Shown in pieces: positions 1 to 6,832 of a stretch of 17,291 bases of DNA. A program made the translations under genes and the position numbers. The number at the start of each line of letters is the position of its first letter. Position 1 is the first letter of the stretch. The notes beneath the pieces were generated by a model. That model was given only the letters and a program-made list of their open reading frames with translations, was not told the DNA's origin and did no database searches. Source of the stretch: DATJZH01 sp035499215 (GTDB lineage Bacteria > Actinomycetota > Actinomycetes > Streptosporangiales > Streptosporangiaceae); contig DATJZH010000406.1 of NCBI GenBank assembly GCA_035499215.1, positions 1 to 17,291 of the forward strand. Direction: 5' to 3'.

Positions 1-33
1 GGGACCCACACCAGGAGCGCTGGAAAGCGCGAA

Positions 34-58
34 GCCCCGGCCGCTAGCGTGCCGGGGC
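34..58. terminator. GC-rich stem-loop, possible terminator of a gene outside the window
   Basis: The arms GCCCCGG (34-40) and CCGGGGC (52-58) pair perfectly over 7 bp around an 11-base loop, which itself contains the palindrome CGCTAGCG (42-49). There is no T-run, but actinomycete terminators often lack one. No gene ends visibly in front of it, so the role is inferred. Confidence 0.35.
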
Positions 59-358
59 ATCGAGCACAGGATCTCGCCGCGAGAGCTTGCCGGCCTTAAG
101 CGAGCGTCCTCACACACCACCGCCCGAAGGCGGCCGTCTGGCATGCCGACCTCAGGCGTGCCCGAGATCTGGAGCCCAGGATAACTCACGCCTCTGCCGT
201 TTCCCCAGCATGCGCCGATCCAGCTGCTGCGGCGTGCCGGCCGGCGGGCAGACCCCGGCGGTCCGCACCGCGCACGCGGCCGCAGGCCGGGCCCGCCGAT
301 GCGGGCCTGGCCACGACGCGCGCCTGCGGCCGCCGCACGATCCCTGCGATACCGGCTG

Positions 359-375
359 AGCCCGCCCGGCGGGCT
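359..375. terminator. Perfect 7-bp stem-loop of unknown role
   Basis: AGCCCGC (359-365) and GCGGGCT (369-375) form a perfect 7-bp stem with a 3-base loop. It could be a small rho-independent-like terminator. It has no gene next to it, so the assignment is weak. Confidence 0.3.
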
Positions 376-563
376 TCCCGGCGTGCGCCGGCTGCCAGGC
401 CGGCGCGGGCAGGCTCAGCGCGCCGGGTGCGGGCTGCCTTCCTGCCAGGAAAACGACACGCCGGGCCGGCCACCAGGGTCCGCTGCCCCGGCAGGCGGGT
501 CGGCGAGGATAACTCCCGATTACCCGCAGGCTGCCCTCAGGAGGCGCCCCTAAGACCAGGAAA

Positions 564-588
564 GCGCTCCCCCGCCGGGGGGAAGCGC
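564..588. promoter_or_regulatory. Strong hairpin in the leader of the 669-1892 gene
   Basis: GCGCT-CCCCC (564-573) pairs with GGGGG(G)A-AGCGC (577-588) around a GCC loop, with one bulge. It sits about 80 bases before the start codon at 669. Possible roles are termination of upstream transcription, attenuation, or a structured replication/operator element. The structure is read directly; the role is inference. Confidence 0.35.
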
Positions 589-668
589 ATCACAACTCCA
601 TCCGCCCGAGCCCGTCAGCCGAAGGTTGCCAGCCAGAACACTGACGGCGCTCAGATCACCATCCGGAG

Positions 669-1892
669 ATGAACATACATCGTCCTCCGGCTGGAGCGCC
701 ACGCCCTCGTCACGACACGCCGGGCGGGTCATCCGGCCATCCGCAGCGATCCGGGCCGCGCCTGCCCGGCGGCCAGCCCGGGATTGCCCGCGCCATCCCC
801 GCCGGATCGCGGCGGGCACCCTCGCAGCGGGCTTTCCTGGCCGCTCTCCTCCGCGATCCGGAGCTCGCCGGGATCCGCGAGGATGCCCGCCGCAACGTGC
901 TTGAATGCGCCCGGGTCTGGGCCCGGTTCGCTGCATGGGCCGGCCCGGACAAGATGACGACCAGGCCGGGCCGGGCCCGCCTGTGCGAGCTGGTCCGCTC
1001 AGACCGGCGCCGGCCGCGCTGCCCGAAGTGCAGGGAAGGCGACCGGGAGCACAGCCACCCGCTGTCTGAGACCTCCTACAAGCGCGCCAGGGCGTGGCTG
1101 CAGGAGCGGGGCTGGCTCGGCGTGGTGGAAGAGGGAACTACGCCGCAGTTCTCCCCCGCTGTCCTGACAGACCTGGACGGCCAGAACACCGCTGCCCGGT
1201 ATGTCCTGTGCGTGCCATTCCGGAAACGAGAGACCAGGATTGCCGATTGTGCTGACCCGGCAATTGGCCCCCCTACTGGCTTCCGGAGGAAGCCTGGTAA
1301 AGCCCCTCGCGCGCGAGACGCTCAACAGGGGAAAGTCAAGCCCGAGAAGGCCTGCCCTCCGGGCAGACCGCCTAGTGTCCCGCATCCGGCTGCGGAATTC
1401 CCCACGAGGAAAAACCCGGAAACCCGCACCGAGAGGCTAGCGGCGGCCGAGGCTCTGCGAGGTCAGTCGCGTTTGCTGGCGGTGCTGTCGCCTGAGCATC
1501 TCCGGCATCTGTGCCGCGTGCTGTTCGCCGCGGGCTGGTCACCGGCTGACATCCTGTACGCCCTCGAGCACGCCCCCGGCGGCCGCCAGTACGGCTACAC
1601 CGCGAGTGTCCGGCACGTGGCGGGCTGGGTGCGCTTCCGGCTGTCAGCGTGGCTCGGCCCCGATAGCACTCCCCTGCCGTCCCGCGGCCAGCTCGCCGCG
1701 GCGCAGCGGGCGGCTGCCAGGGCCGAGCAGGAATCCCGCCGCCGCGAAGCCGAGCTGGGCGCTCAGCGTTCAGCGGGAATCGACGTGGCCGAGCGGGTGG
1801 CCGAGCTCCGGGCGATCGTCACGAGCCAGCGGCGGGCCGCGCGGCAGGCCAGGCCAGCGAACGGCTCACCAGGAAACGGCAGACTGGCGTAG
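669..1892 (+). CDS. Winged-helix protein of plasmid/mobile-element replicon type (putative replication initiator or regulator)
   Basis: The 407-residue basic protein has a low-complexity N-terminus (about 1-70). Residues 72-183 look like a winged-helix unit: helix 'ARRNVLECARVWARFAAW', then 'RPGRARLCELV', recognition helix 'TSYKRARAWLQERGWLGVV' and wing 'GTTPQFSPAVL'. The second half (about 255-385) has a helical 'PEHLRHLCRVLFAAGWSPADILYALEH...VRHVAGWVRFRLSAW' block followed by a charged coiled tail. This layout resembles proteins I associate with actinomycete plasmids and integrative elements, which argues for replication initiation or its control. An unusual insert with C118, C121, H128 and H130 lies inside the winged helix and could bind zinc. 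The ATG at 669 has GGAG directly against it with no spacing, so translation may start at a later in-frame codon. Family placement is from memory of the pattern, not from a search. Confidence 0.6.
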   Translation: MNIHRPPAGAPRPRHDTPGGSSGHPQRSGPRLPGGQPGIARAIPAGSRRAPSQRAFLAALLRDPELAGIREDARRNVLECARVWARFAAWAGPDKMTTRPGRARLCELVRSDRRRPRCPKCREGDREHSHPLSETSYKRARAWLQERGWLGVVEEGTTPQFSPAVLTDLDGQNTAARYVLCVPFRKRETRIADCADPAIGPPTGFRRKPGKAPRARDAQQGKVKPEKACPPGRPPSVPHPAAEFPTRKNPETRTERLAAAEALRGQSRLLAVLSPEHLRHLCRVLFAAGWSPADILYALEHAPGGRQYGYTASVRHVAGWVRFRLSAWLGPDSTPLPSRGQLAAAQRAAARAEQESRRREAELGAQRSAGIDVAERVAELRAIVTSQRRAARQARPANGSPGNGRLA

Positions 1893-1910
1893 CCCTTTCC
1901 TCAGGTCGTT

Positions 1911-2140
1911 CCGGTCAGCTCCGGGGAACGGCCCGGCAGAAAGAGCCACGGCCCGCGCGGATCAGCCTGGCCCCCGGCGGACTACGGACAGCTCGCCCGG
2001 GCTGGTAAGGCCGCAGCCGGGGTCACCGTGAGAGTCAGCGCACGGCCTATTTCCGATGGCGGAATTGCCCACGGCCGGACCGCTCCACCTCTGGACAACT
2101 CCGGTTCGGCCGCAAGCGTGGCCGGACGCCAGCCAGGGCG
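1911..2140 (+). repeat. Large direct repeat, copy 1 (candidate centromere/replicon repeat)
   Basis: This 230-base block recurs in the same orientation at 3608-3845. Shared landmarks in the same order are: CCGGTCAGCTCCGGGGA, GCGCGGATCAGCC, ACTACGGACAG, CGGGCTGGTAAGG, GAGAGTCAGCG, ATTTCCGATGGCGGAATTG, ACGGCCGGACC, CTCTGGACAACTCCGGTT and a final AGGGCG. Substitutions and short indels separate the copies, and no reading frame is kept intact in both, so it behaves as a non-coding element. Within it a GGWCARCTC-like motif occurs three times (about 1913, 1985 and 2094). Position just after a replicon-type gene and near parAB suggests a centromere or origin-associated repeat. Confidence 0.75.
2051..2064 (+). 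promoter_or_regulatory. Palindromic site TTCCGATGGCGGAA, copy 1
   Basis: TTCCG and CGGAA form perfect 5-bp inverted arms around ATGG. The identical 14-mer is at 3751-3764 and its exact reverse complement is at 5468-5481. Three copies around a parAB pair, one upstream of parA, fit a binding site for the ribbon-helix-helix ParB-like protein (3858-4424) or for the protein at 669-1892. The sites are read directly; the binding partner is inferred. Confidence 0.55.
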
Positions 2141-2187
2141 AATGCTTCAGCGAGTTACGGGCGTTGAGGAACAACGGAACGAAAAGT

Positions 2188-2232
2188 AGTCACGCCAACG
2201 AGCTCCGGCCGGGGGCCCGGCTTGGCGTGACT
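2188..2232. terminator. Strong stem-loop with 11-bp perfect arms
   Basis: AGTCACGCCAA (2188-2198) and TTGGCGTGACT (2222-2232) pair perfectly. The 23 bases between them are almost pure G/C and can fold further (GGCC / GGGGGCC). There is no T-run. It lies between the first large repeat and the gene at 2634. It may terminate transcription from 669-1892, or be a structured replication or operator element. Confidence 0.5.
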
Positions 2233-2633
2233 GGGGGTCTAGCGGCCTGCGGGCCAGGGCGCGGATGGCCTGGCAGCGGGCCGAGCGTGACCCTGAGGGC
2301 CGAGGCCGGTGACCTGGAGCGCGGGACGGTGCAGGAACCGGCCGCGAATGATCTGCCGTCACGGGCTGTCCGTAGCTTCCAGCGAAAAAACAACGTTAAG
2401 GGGTTGATCTATTGCATCGGTCGGGCCAGTCCTGGCATCTGGTTAGTGTTGCAGGCGGCGACTGAATGTCGGCGGCGTAGCTTGAGCAGCAACCGAACGG
2501 CCTGTGGCGGCAGCGGCCCATGGGGAACATCGCAACGACGACGGCGCTAATCCGGCTCACTTCCAGCCCCGTTACCGCCAATGAGCATTCCATTGTTCCC
2601 GATGGGGCCGCTCTCGGCTGCATCATGTAGGTC
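2233..2633. other. Intergenic stretch without a convincing gene
   Basis: Open frames on both strands here lack ribosome binding sites and protein-like composition. The DNA is somewhat richer in A/T than its surroundings (for example around 2380-2410, AGCGAAAAAACAACGTTAAG), so it may hold the promoter of the gene at 2634. No clear -10/-35 pair was found. AGG (2628-2630) gives a weak ribosome binding site for the ATG at 2634. Confidence 0.5.
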
Positions 2634-3548
2634 ATGAGCAGCACACCCCTTTGGCTACCGCTGGCCTCCGCTGGCATAGCCGTGCTCGGGACTCTCGGCG
2701 GCGTGCTCATCACGCAGCGGTCAGCCGATCGTCGTGAGGCCAAGACCTGGGAGCGGGAACGAAAAACAGAACAAGAGGATCAGTGGATTGCGGATCGGCG
2801 GTCGTATTACCTGCCGCTGCGGGAAGCGGCCCATGACCTCAAAACGCGGCTGGAGGAGCTGGCGAAGACCTACCGAGGTGAGTCACCGGTATTCAAGCCG
2901 GAAAGCCTGTCGGCCGACTTCCGGGAACTGTATCTGCTCTCCCCGGCTCCGATCGCGGAACTGTACGGCGCCGACCCGAACCAGCCCCGGCGTGACGATC
3001 ACGCGGTGCAACGGCTGCGGACACGGATGTGCCGGGAACTGAACTTCGCCACCAGCACCGTCTACCGCGCGGCCCGCTTCCTGGCGTGGGCCCAGGTGAA
3101 CCGCCGGCTGCTCGATGAGGGCCGGAACAACCTGCCCGCCCAGCCCGCCAGCCAGCTCCGCGACCAGCTTGCGGCAGTATCCGAAGACCTGCAGGGCCGG
3201 ACTGGGGCAGGGTTGCCGATCGAACAGCAGGAGTCCATCGGGGAGATGATGCTCACTCCCGACGGCCGCGTGATTACCCAGTTCGAGTTCCGCCGACGCC
3301 TGCTGGAGCTGCCCGGGTGGGAGCAATACACGGCGCTGCTGACGTTCTTCATCACCGAGGACGACAACATCGAGGCCCGCCCGAACGCCGCCCGATTCGC
3401 CCCCAAGGTAGACAACGAGGTCCTGGCCACGATCACCGCCCTGTGTACCCTGATCGCCAGTCTGGATCAGATCACCACTCTCGACGAGCCGCACCCGGAT
3501 CAGCAGATTGAACTGCGGCCGTGTCCCCCGCCCTGGATACCCCGTTAA
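2634..3548 (+). CDS. Unknown protein with one N-terminal membrane segment and a cytoplasmic helical domain
   Basis: The 304-residue product starts with one clear transmembrane helix (about residues 6-27, from 'LWLPLASAG' to 'GGVLI'). A strongly charged stretch follows (about 30-58, many Arg, Glu and Lys), probably a membrane-proximal coiled coil. The rest is a soluble, mainly helical domain with Trp- and Arg-rich segments such as 'ADRRSYYLPLREAAHDLKTRLEEL' and 'FEFRRRLLELPGWEQYTALLTFF'. I recognise no catalytic motif and do not assign a function. Codon use looks genuinely coding. It sits alone on the plus strand between two copies of a large direct repeat and converges on parB, so it may have moved in with, or be protected by, the repeat pair. 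The positive residues after the helix suggest the domain faces the cytoplasm. Confidence 0.7.
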   Translation: MSSTPLWLPLASAGIAVLGTLGGVLITQRSADRREAKTWERERKTEQEDQWIADRRSYYLPLREAAHDLKTRLEELAKTYRGESPVFKPESLSADFRELYLLSPAPIAELYGADPNQPRRDDHAVQRLRTRMCRELNFATSTVYRAARFLAWAQVNRRLLDEGRNNLPAQPASQLRDQLAAVSEDLQGRTGAGLPIEQQESIGEMMLTPDGRVITQFEFRRRLLELPGWEQYTALLTFFITEDDNIEARPNAARFAPKVDNEVLATITALCTLIASLDQITTLDEPHPDQQIELRPCPPPWIPR

Positions 3549-3607
3549 CCTGCCCCGACCTGGACGTTGCGGAAACACTGATCCAGGCGGGCAGCCAAGA
3601 TGGAGTG

Positions 3608-3845
3608 CCGGTCAGCTCCGGGGACCGGCCCGGCAGGAAGAGCCGCGGCCGCGCGGATCAGCCCCAGCCCCGGCGGGACTACGGACAGTTCGCCGGGCTG
3701 GTAAGGCGCAGCCGGGGATCACCGCGAGAGTCAGCGCCAGGCTCCCCGATTTCCGATGGCGGAATTGCTCACGGCCGGACCACCCGGCCTCTGGACAACT
3801 CCGGTTCCGGACCGGCCGGAAGTCCGCTGAACGCCCCCCAGGGCG
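3608..3845 (+). repeat. Large direct repeat, copy 2 (candidate centromere)
   Basis: This 238-base copy matches 1911-2140 with the same ordered landmarks. It ends 13 bases before the stop codon of the ParB-like gene (3858). It holds the palindrome TTCCGATGGCGGAA and three GGWCARYTC-like motifs (about 3610, 3682 and 3793). Its place next to parB is typical of a partition site, which in many type Ib systems lies beside the par operon. The two copies flank the 304-residue unknown gene and are about 1.7 kb apart. Confidence 0.75.
3751..3764 (+). promoter_or_regulatory. Palindromic site TTCCGATGGCGGAA, copy 2
   Basis: Identical to the 14-mer at 2051-2064, including the flanking ATTTCC...GAATTG. 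See the site upstream of parA for the inverted third copy. Likely bound by the neighbouring ParB-like protein; this is inference. Confidence 0.55.
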
Positions 3846-3857
3846 TGCGCCAGCAAG

Positions 3858-4424
3858 TTACCGGCGAGGACGGCCGCGGCCGGACTGCTGCACGGGCTCC
3901 CGTGCAGCGAGGAGATCAGTGATCTGCTCTGGCGTCATCGCATCCCGGAGCCGGTCGAGTGCAAGGCGCACGACAGAACTCCGGCTGATGACCTTCCGGC
4001 CGCCGCGGCGTACGTTCGCGTACTCGCATTCGCTGAGCCACAAGTCGTTCCTGCTGTCCAGCCACACCTGGCGAGGCTCAAGCGGGACCACCGCGACCTG
4101 CTGCGAGGCAGGAGGCCTGGCCCTCTTCCGGCCTGCTGGCGTACCGTCAGCTGCCGCCGGGCCCGGTGAAGCGGGAGCTTGCACCGCAGCTGCCCCGGTG
4201 AGGACAGGCGTGCGGGCCGGTCCGGGATCCAGCGCAGCTGAAGAGCCCGCATGACCGCCGGCCGTGGCCCCGGCTGCCGACAGGCCGATCACCCGGGCGG
4301 TCTGATCATCTGGCTCCGTCCCCGCACCTGCCTCCGGCGCGGCGGGACGAGGATGACTCGGCGGGAGCGGCCGTCGGGTGCGGCGAGCCTGCTGCTCCTG
4401 GACGCGCTCGCTCAGCTTAGCCAT
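3858..4424 (-). CDS. ParB-like ribbon-helix-helix partition protein
   Basis: The 188-residue product has a long Pro/Ala-rich, probably disordered N-terminus (1-115). A compact basic C-terminal domain follows (about 116-176), 'RQVWLDSRNDLWLSECEYANVRRGG' then 'KVISRSSVVRLALDRLRDAMTPEQITDLL'. The latter reads as a strand followed by two helices, the pattern of ribbon-helix-helix DNA-binding proteins. The ATG at 4424 lies inside the end of parA (ATGGCTAA, 8-base overlap), so the two are translationally coupled. Small RHH ParB proteins encoded just downstream of ParA are typical of type Ib plasmid partition: they bind centromere repeats, stimulate ParA and often repress the operon. The frame stays open upstream to 4511, but that part overlaps parA and is unlikely to be used. 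A plain CopG-like regulator is the alternative. Confidence 0.7.
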   Translation of the reverse strand: MAKLSERVQEQQARRTRRPLPPSHPRPAAPEAGAGTEPDDQTARVIGLSAAGATAGGHAGSSAALDPGPARTPVLTGAAAVQAPASPGPAAADGTPAGRKRARPPASQQVAVVPLEPRQVWLDSRNDLWLSECEYANVRRGGRKVISRSSVVRLALDRLRDAMTPEQITDLLAAREPVQQSGRGRPRR

Positions 4425-5250
4425 AAGACTCCACCGCGGTCGTAACGGCCCGCAGTTCCCCGACCGCCCGCCCGAGGCGGTTCGGGACCGGGTCGTAGCT
4501 GGTAAGGGCAACCCGGAGCTGGCGCCGGGCCAGCCACGGGTAGAACGAGATCACATCCGTCTGCGGTACGTTCCCGGCCTCAGCCAGGATGGTCTCGAGC
4601 CGCTGGACAAGGGGCACAGGCGGCGAGGACGGCACCTTGTTCGGGACTACGAGGATCGGATAGCCCTTCAGCTCATCCAGCGTGCCTTCGAGAGCGTCGA
4701 GCTCCCGCATGCCCAGCACTACCGGCATGACCACCACAGATGCCGCCGCAAGAGCGCCGAAAGCGATCGCTCCCCCGCCCGGATGCGTGTCGACTACCAC
4801 CCAGGGCCTCTCCCACTCCACCGCCCACTTGGCCAGCCGGTCCCGCATCTCGGCAGGCTCGGGCTGGTTGACGGCGATGTCCAGATGAGACGGGACCAGG
4901 TCCGGGCGGCGCTCCCCGGTCACGACGGACGGCGTTCGTCCCGAGCCAAGTGCGTCGACGAGCGGGCTCCGGGGCTGACGTTCCCGGGGATTGTAGCCCC
5001 ACATGCCGCTCGCTCCCCCGGCATCCCAGTCAAGGTCGACGAGCACGGCGCCCAGGCTGTAGGCCAGCTCATAGCTGAGCGTAGTCTTGCCTACGCCGCC
5101 CTTGCCGGCGTAGACGGTGACGATCCTTGATGGCGCAGCCGACACGAGGCGCTCCGGGGCGGCAGCGGCTCGCTTGCGCGCGTGGCGACCAGCCAGGTCG
5201 CTTCCCTCCTGCTCTGCTCGCTTGCGTTTAGGCCAGATCACGCCGCACAT
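4417..5250 (-). CDS. parA: ParA-family partition ATPase
   Basis: The 277-residue protein has a basic N-terminal extension (1-40) and then the deviant Walker A motif KGGVGKTT (50-57), with the signature first lysine of ParA/MinD ATPases. The Walker A' strand 'VLVDLDWDAGG' (69-79) and Walker B 'WVVVDTHPGG' (D154) follow. ParA dimers bind ATP and DNA non-specifically and move ParB-bound plasmid copies apart. The gene is first in a two-gene operon and overlaps parB by 8 bases. The ATG at 5250 has only a weak purine stretch upstream, so the start is less certain than the frame. Several hundred bases without a gene lie upstream, with an inverted copy of the palindromic site at 5468-5481, which fits autoregulation. 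A chromosomal orphan ParA cannot be excluded, but the small RHH partner argues for plasmid origin. Confidence 0.88.
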   Translation of the reverse strand: MCGVIWPKRKRAEQEGSDLAGRHARKRAAAAPERLVSAAPSRIVTVYAGKGGVGKTTLSYELAYSLGAVLVDLDWDAGGASGMWGYNPRERQPRSPLVDALGSGRTPSVVTGERRPDLVPSHLDIAVNQPEPAEMRDRLAKWAVEWERPWVVVDTHPGGGAIAFGALAAASVVVMPVVLGMRELDALEGTLDELKGYPILVVPNKVPSSPPVPLVQRLETILAEAGNVPQTDVISFYPWLARRQLRVALTSYDPVPNRLGRAVGELRAVTTAVESYG

Positions 5251-6062
5251 TATGACCGGCTCACACTTCAGATGGCGCGCATTTCAGCGGCCCCGGCGAG
5301 CCGGGTGGCTCAGCAGCGGAATCCTCCGCGTCTCAGCTGCCTGACCACTGGAACAGCTGACCACTGGTCCATCGGGCAGGCGGCCCATCGGACGTGCGGC
5401 GCGCCGGACATTCGGAGTGTCTCACATCTCCGGCCCTTCCCGTGCGGAGTTGAGGAGTGCCGGACCATTCCGCCATCGGAATAGTGCGCAATCTGAAGTG
5501 CCCGAGCGCTGAGACGTCCAGTCGTGGACAGCCTGAGCCGCGGAGTCGTTCACAGTCGGCGTTGCCCGAGATTCCGAGTGCTCAGCCTTGGAGTTGCGGG
5601 CCGTTCCGGTATTGAGGCTGTCCGCCTGCCGACGGGGGCCCACGTCCCGGCGCCCTCGGGTCGGCCCAGGACTGGGGGGCGGCCCAAGGTGGTGGGGGGC
5701 CCGGAGGGTCGAGCAGGAACACCCGGCGTCGTTAGCCCCCGGGCCCCCCGGTGGGGTCTCGGCTGATGGCCGGGCCACCTCAGCGGGGGAGGAGAGGTTG
5801 GGGGTCTTCCGTGTCGGCAAATGTAGCGAGGGGGGCCTCGGTGTCCAACCGATGGTTGTCAAATGCCGAGCGGCCCGGGAACCGCCGCCCCCGGGGCGCG
5901 CCGGCGCTGACCTGCGAGCCCTAGCGCGGGGGCCCCTCCGCAGCCGGGGTCGAGCCCGATACGCTCCGCCGCGAGCGGGGGGGCATCTCCCTCCCTGGTC
6001 GTGTTGCCGGGCCCCGGGAAGGGGAAGGCGCCCCGCTCATCTGTGACGGAAGTTCGGGTGAA
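5251..6062. other. Long non-coding stretch upstream of parA
   Basis: About 800 bases with no persuasive gene on either strand; open frames are shadow-like and very rich in Gly, Pro and Arg. The parA-proximal part (5300-5620) has several TTCCG/CGGAA half-sites (for example 5317-5322, 5571-5576 and 5604-5608) besides the full palindrome at 5468-5481. The distal part (5640-6020) is extremely G/C-rich with long G runs (5674-5679, 5694-5699). It probably carries the parA promoter and operator, and possibly replication or partition sites. Confidence 0.55.
5468..5481 (-). promoter_or_regulatory. Palindromic site, inverted copy 3, upstream of parA
   Basis: TTCCGCCATCGGAA is the exact reverse complement of the 14-mer at 2051-2064 and 3751-3764. 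On the minus strand it reads TTCCGATGGCGGAA, followed by GG-TCCGG-CACTCC-TCAACTCCG. That echoes the order CCGGAC...CTC...ACAACTCCGG downstream of the other two copies, so similarity extends beyond the palindrome. It is 218 bases before the parA start: either a third partition site or an operator for autoregulation. Confidence 0.5.
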
Positions 6063-6094
6063 GTGGAGTTGCACCAGTTAAAGTGGTTCGGCGG

Positions 6095-6100
6095 TAGGCT
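6095..6100 (+). promoter_or_regulatory. Probable -10 element of a leaderless promoter
   Basis: TAGGCT matches the actinomycete housekeeping -10 consensus and ends 7 bases before the ATG at 6108. Transcription would therefore start at or next to the first codon, giving a leaderless mRNA. This explains why there is no ribosome binding site. No good -35 is visible. Confidence 0.5.
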
Positions 6101-6107
6101 GCTGTTC

Positions 6108-6725
6108 ATGGCTGATCCGATCCAGGCTGTGCCGTTCAGGCGGGGCGCCGGCCGGCTTTGCCTTGATTTTCTCCGGACCCTGCGCTACCGGGGGACTGCT
6201 GAGGCCACCGAGGAGCTGGCGGGCCCGGCTGCGCTGGATTCCTGGATCCGCCAGTTCGGCCCGCCGCTCGCGGGCGGTCGGCGGCTGCCCACCGCGGCGG
6301 AGGTCAGCGAGGCGCGCAGGCTGCGCGAGGCAATTTACGAACTCATCGTCGCCGGCCTCGGCGGCGGGGCCTGCCGTGCGGCCGCGAGAAACCTGGTTAA
6401 CCGGCATGCTGCGTGTCCCGTTCCTGCCCCCAGGCTTGGGTCCGCTGGCCAGATGACCTGGCATGCGGACGCCCCCGTGCCGGCGATCCTGGCCCTGGTG
6501 TCCCGCGACGCGCTCGATCTCGTCGCTTCCCCTGCCATCCTCCGTGTCCGGCGGTGCGCCAACCAGGCCTGCAGAGTCATGTTCTTCGACGGTTCGCGTC
6601 CGGGCACGCGGCGTTGGTGCTCCATGGAAACCTGTGGTGACCAGGCCAAGAAGGCCGCGCTTCGCACCAGGGCCGGTGCCGTCGGCCGCGGCGGGCCCGG
6701 GGAGAGGAAGATCCTGACCGCTTAG
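6108..6725 (+). CDS. CGNR zinc-finger transcriptional regulator (ABATE domain)
   Basis: The 205-residue protein has the two-part layout of actinobacterial CGNR regulators. An N-terminal ligand-type ABATE domain (about 8-135) contains 'GRLCLDFLRTL' and 'EARRLREAIYELI'. A C-terminal zinc finger carries Cys150, Cys155, Cys171 and Cys176 ('RRCANQAC...RRWCSMETCGDQAKKA'). The family signature Cys-Gly-Asn-Arg is changed here to Cys-Gly-Asp-Gln, while all four zinc-binding cysteines remain. I chose ATG 6108 because TAGGCT sits at the right distance for a leaderless start. The frame is open from a GTG at 6063, but that start has no ribosome binding site. The gene converges on the MFS gene across a strong terminator. 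It is the only regulator next to the metabolic cluster and could control it; that is inference. Confidence 0.85.
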   Translation: MADPIQAVPFRRGAGRLCLDFLRTLRYRGTAEATEELAGPAALDSWIRQFGPPLAGGRRLPTAAEVSEARRLREAIYELIVAGLGGGACRAAARNLVNRHAACPVPAPRLGSAGQMTWHADAPVPAILALVSRDALDLVASPAILRVRRCANQACRVMFFDGSRPGTRRWCSMETCGDQAKKAALRTRAGAVGRGGPGERKILTA

Positions 6726-6761
6726 CTGAGCTTCCCCCGCCTTCCGCCGTCCCGGAATGAT

Positions 6762-6790
6762 CTGGCGGGCCAGGCTGCCTGGCCCGCCAG
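6762..6790. terminator. Bidirectional terminator between converging genes
   Basis: CTGGCGGGCCAGG (6762-6774) and CCTGGCCCGCCAG (6778-6790) form a perfect 13-bp stem with a CTG loop. It lies between the stop of the CGNR regulator (6725) and the stop of the MFS gene (6833), which run toward each other, exactly where a shared terminator is expected. No T-run follows on either side, as is common at high GC. Confidence 0.85.
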
Positions 6791-6832
6791 GTCAGGTGAT
6801 GGTATGGAGGCAGGAGGCTCGCCTGGGGGGGG

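Larger units (their letters stand above)
1..668. other. Non-coding leader region with hairpins, no convincing gene
   Basis: No reading frame here has a ribosome binding site plus recognisable protein content; the short open frames are Pro/Arg/Ala-rich, as GC-rich non-coding DNA gives. The stretch holds several stem-loops (annotated separately at 34-58, 359-375 and 564-588). The 10-bp direct repeat AGGATAACTC occurs at 178-187 and 506-515. It lies upstream of the replicon-type gene at 669, so it may hold that gene's promoter and any upstream terminator. No clear -10/-35 pair was identified. Confidence 0.6.

Noticed and set aside
2883..3578. Minus-strand open frame opposite the one-TM protein
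   Set aside because: The plus frame has a clean membrane helix and charged stem; the minus frame is Gly/Arg/Gln-rich shadow.
3508..4254. Plus-strand open frame of 248 codons across repeat copy 2 and parB
   Set aside because: It crosses a non-coding repeat and the antisense of the ParB-like gene; no protein signature.
4425..4511. Upstream extension of the ParB-like protein
   Set aside because: It lies entirely within parA coding sequence; the coupled ATG at 4424 fits better.
5674..5708. G-run cluster as a possible G-quadruplex
   Set aside because: Loops between the G runs are long and the run count is marginal; not enough to call without folding tests.
5422..6046. Open frames on both strands upstream of parA and the CGNR gene
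   Set aside because: Pro/Gly/Arg-rich, no start signals, and G-run-rich DNA that opens all frames.
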